Part shown: piece after piece, positions 62,900 to 64,000 of the stretch
Numbering within the stretch: position 1 is the first letter of the stretch
Layout of the letters: every line of letters begins with the position of its first letter
Assembly: GCA_050633365.1 (NCBI GenBank)
Contig: JBOEGJ010000029.1
Span: 62,001-126,000 of the forward strand
Direction: 5' to 3'
DNA from: Pseudomaricurvus sp050633365
GTDB lineage: Bacteria > Pseudomonadota > Gammaproteobacteria > Pseudomonadales > Cellvibrionaceae
DNA: 64,000 nucleotides
Made by a program: the position numbers and the translations under genes
Notes under the pieces: generated by a model
The model's database searches: none
What the model was told of the DNA's origin: nothing
What the model saw: only the letters and a program-made list of their open reading frames with translations

Positions 62900-63460
62900 T
62901 TAATCAATCAGGTGAATCTGGCTGTACTTTCTTGCCGCACCGTAAAAAGACAAACAGGCCCAGGCAATCTCTAAGGTTAATACCGGTAAGTTTTGATCCA
63001 GCCACAATTGTGGCAACAGTGCTAAAGCCGCATAGCCATTCCACAATAAGTAGTGCTGCGGTTCCATACGCCCAGCACTGAATAGCAAATACGCCAGTGA
63101 AAACACGTAGGCAGATGTCCAGCCTAGAACGGTTAGATCGAGTGCCGCTGCCTGCACTGAGATGACCGCCAGCCACAGCCACAACAGGGCTATGCCTCCC
63201 ATGTACCAAGACTGCGCGATGGCAAACCGCTTGAGATCGACTTTAGCCAATAAAAGAATACTGATTAGCGCCCAGAAGCCGTTGATTACTACAGCCTGCC
63301 AAGATTGTGCCACTACAGAGGTGATCACCAAACTAAGCGCCGCGACTAAGTTGCCACCGTAATACAACGATGGTTTCCATTTTGTGATTAGAGAAATGTA
63401 ACCGTGGTTAATCAAGTAGAGCAGCGTGCCGAACCAGCCGAGTAATGACAGAATGCTCAT
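62900..63460 (-). CDS. Membrane protein with two CBU_0592-like repeats
   Basis: 186 residues, six or seven hydrophobic segments. ATG 63460 overlaps the stop of the upstream gene (ATGA); the longer open frame to 63598 lies inside that gene and is rejected. The N-terminal half (SILSLLGWFGTLLYLINHGY, then LYYGGNLVAALSLVI and VINGFWALISILLLAK) repeats weakly in the C-terminal half (YLLWNGYAALALLPQ, LEIAWACLSFYGAARK), the pattern of CBU_0592-type small membrane domains. Function unknown. Confidence 0.6.
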   Translation of the reverse strand: MSILSLLGWFGTLLYLINHGYISLITKWKPSLYYGGNLVAALSLVITSVVAQSWQAVVINGFWALISILLLAKVDLKRFAIAQSWYMGGIALLWLWLAVISVQAAALDLTVLGWTSAYVFSLAYLLFSAGRMEPQHYLLWNGYAALALLPQLWLDQNLPVLTLEIAWACLSFYGAARKYSQIHLID

Positions 63461-64000
63461 AACAACTCGATATGCATGTTGCGAACAAACAGTTCTTTGC
63501 CCACGTGTGGGCCGTTTAACACCACCACGCGACTCAGATCCATCATGTTTTTGTAAAAACGATCGGTGCTTGATGGTTCGACGATACGATCGCTCCACTC
63601 AATCACGATAACGCGGGTTCCCTGTGGCAGGGTAAAATACTGGCTGCTAGAGGTGAGATTGCTGGTTTGACCCAAAATGGCGGGATAGCCTTCGGCGGTG
63701 ATCAGTTGCGCTAAATCCAAGGGCACCGGCAGCTGTGCGGGAACTACCTCAATGCTCTCGATGCTCAAAGCTCGCAGTTTGGCCAGTGCCTGATTGAAGG
63801 CGGCAATGGTCTTTTGGCCGTTTTCGGTTTTGGGGGCAATCATATGTAGACTGGATTGATCGCGAATATCCTCTCGCTGACGTATCAGTTGAATACGTTC
63901 TGGAAACGCAGAATGTAAGGTGTGGGCCATGACCCCATCGGTCATAGGTAACAAATCAATCTGACGGTTGAACAGCGCTTGCAGTGCCGATTTTTCACTG
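63457..64000 (-). CDS. Putative periplasmic solute-binding-type protein, 3' part (5' end outside window)
   Basis: The frame is open to the window edge, so at least 180 residues belong to it. FNRQIDLLPMTDGVMAHTL resembles the hinge region of family 3 solute-binding proteins, where a substrate-binding domain is read as G/R-x-x-D-x-x-P-M. The last 60 residues (SSSQYFTLPQGTRVIVIEWSDRI and LSRVVVLNGPHVGKELFVRN) are not recognised. Coupled by a 4-base overlap to the membrane protein gene. Confidence 0.5.
   Translation of the reverse strand, partial: SEKSALQALFNRQIDLLPMTDGVMAHTLHSAFPERIQLIRQREDIRDQSSLHMIAPKTENGQKTIAAFNQALAKLRALSIESIEVVPAQLPVPLDLAQLITAEGYPAILGQTSNLTSSSQYFTLPQGTRVIVIEWSDRIVEPSSTDRFYKNMMDLSRVVVLNGPHVGKELFVRNMHIELL

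Noticed and set aside
1..64000. CRISPR array, insertion sequences, prophage, tRNA or rRNA genes
   Set aside because: No spaced direct repeats of 23-50 bases, no transposase or integrase frame, and no cloverleaf or rRNA-like stretch was recognised.

Overview
The window looks like chromosomal DNA from a gammaproteobacterium of the Pseudomonadales/Oceanospirillales type. Gene content and order (yidC-mnmE-mnmG-rsmG-parA-parB-atpIBEFHAGDC-glmU-glmS, then pst/phoU, oxyR-recG, ubiC-ubiA-phoB-phoR, and spoT-rpoZ-gmk-yicC/rph) match the origin-proximal region of pseudomonads and relatives. The genus cannot be fixed from sequence reading alone. No rRNA, tRNA, insertion sequence, prophage or CRISPR array was seen. 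Almost all of the DNA is core genome, densely packed and apparently intact.

Layout: 1-2.9 kb holds the 3' part of yidC and mnmE. 2.9-3.6 kb is a long non-coding, AT-rich gap with DnaA boxes and a tandem 17-base AT repeat, a good oriC candidate. 3.6-8 kb carries mnmG-rsmG-parA-parB. 8-15.5 kb is the complete nine-gene F1Fo ATP synthase operon with its promoter and terminator. 15.6-18.9 kb is glmU-glmS (UDP-GlcNAc precursor supply). 19-25 kb has a thioesterase-like protein, a secreted ATP-dependent DNA ligase, a DJ-1/PfpI protein, HexR and UvrD. 25-29 kb is a split TRAP transporter locus (dctP apart from dctQM) with a GST and YciA between. 29.3-35.3 kb is the phosphate operon pstS-pstC-pstA-pstB-phoU behind a four-unit Pho box. 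35-43 kb is a mix of envelope, stress and unknown genes. 42.7-49.3 kb has oxyR, recG, a YbaK/HDOD protein, a cation-coupled symporter and HU. 49.4-54.5 kb is ubiC-ubiA, phoB-phoR (own Pho box) and an odd chalcone-isomerase-like/TonB protein. 54.5-61.8 kb has a diguanylate cyclase, ridA, spoT, rpoZ, gmk, yicC and rph. The end holds a LysE exporter and a two-gene unit cut by the window edge.

Functional links: the PhoB/PhoR sensor pair and its main target, the pst-phoU operon, lie 15 kb apart, and both have Pho-box-like 11-base repeats. YidC (membrane insertase, also needed for the Fo c subunit) and the ATP synthase genes flank the putative origin together with the ParAB segregation genes.

The most unusual signal is not a gene. 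Perfect DnaA boxes (TTATCCACA) are strongly over-represented: fourteen were found by eye where about 0.5 is expected by chance. Five fall within 1.4 kb at 20,994-22,393, and one pair forms a perfect inverted repeat between atpD and atpC. This suggests a dispersed DnaA-titration or regulatory system around the origin, comparable in principle to E. coli datA/DARS but at unrelated loci.
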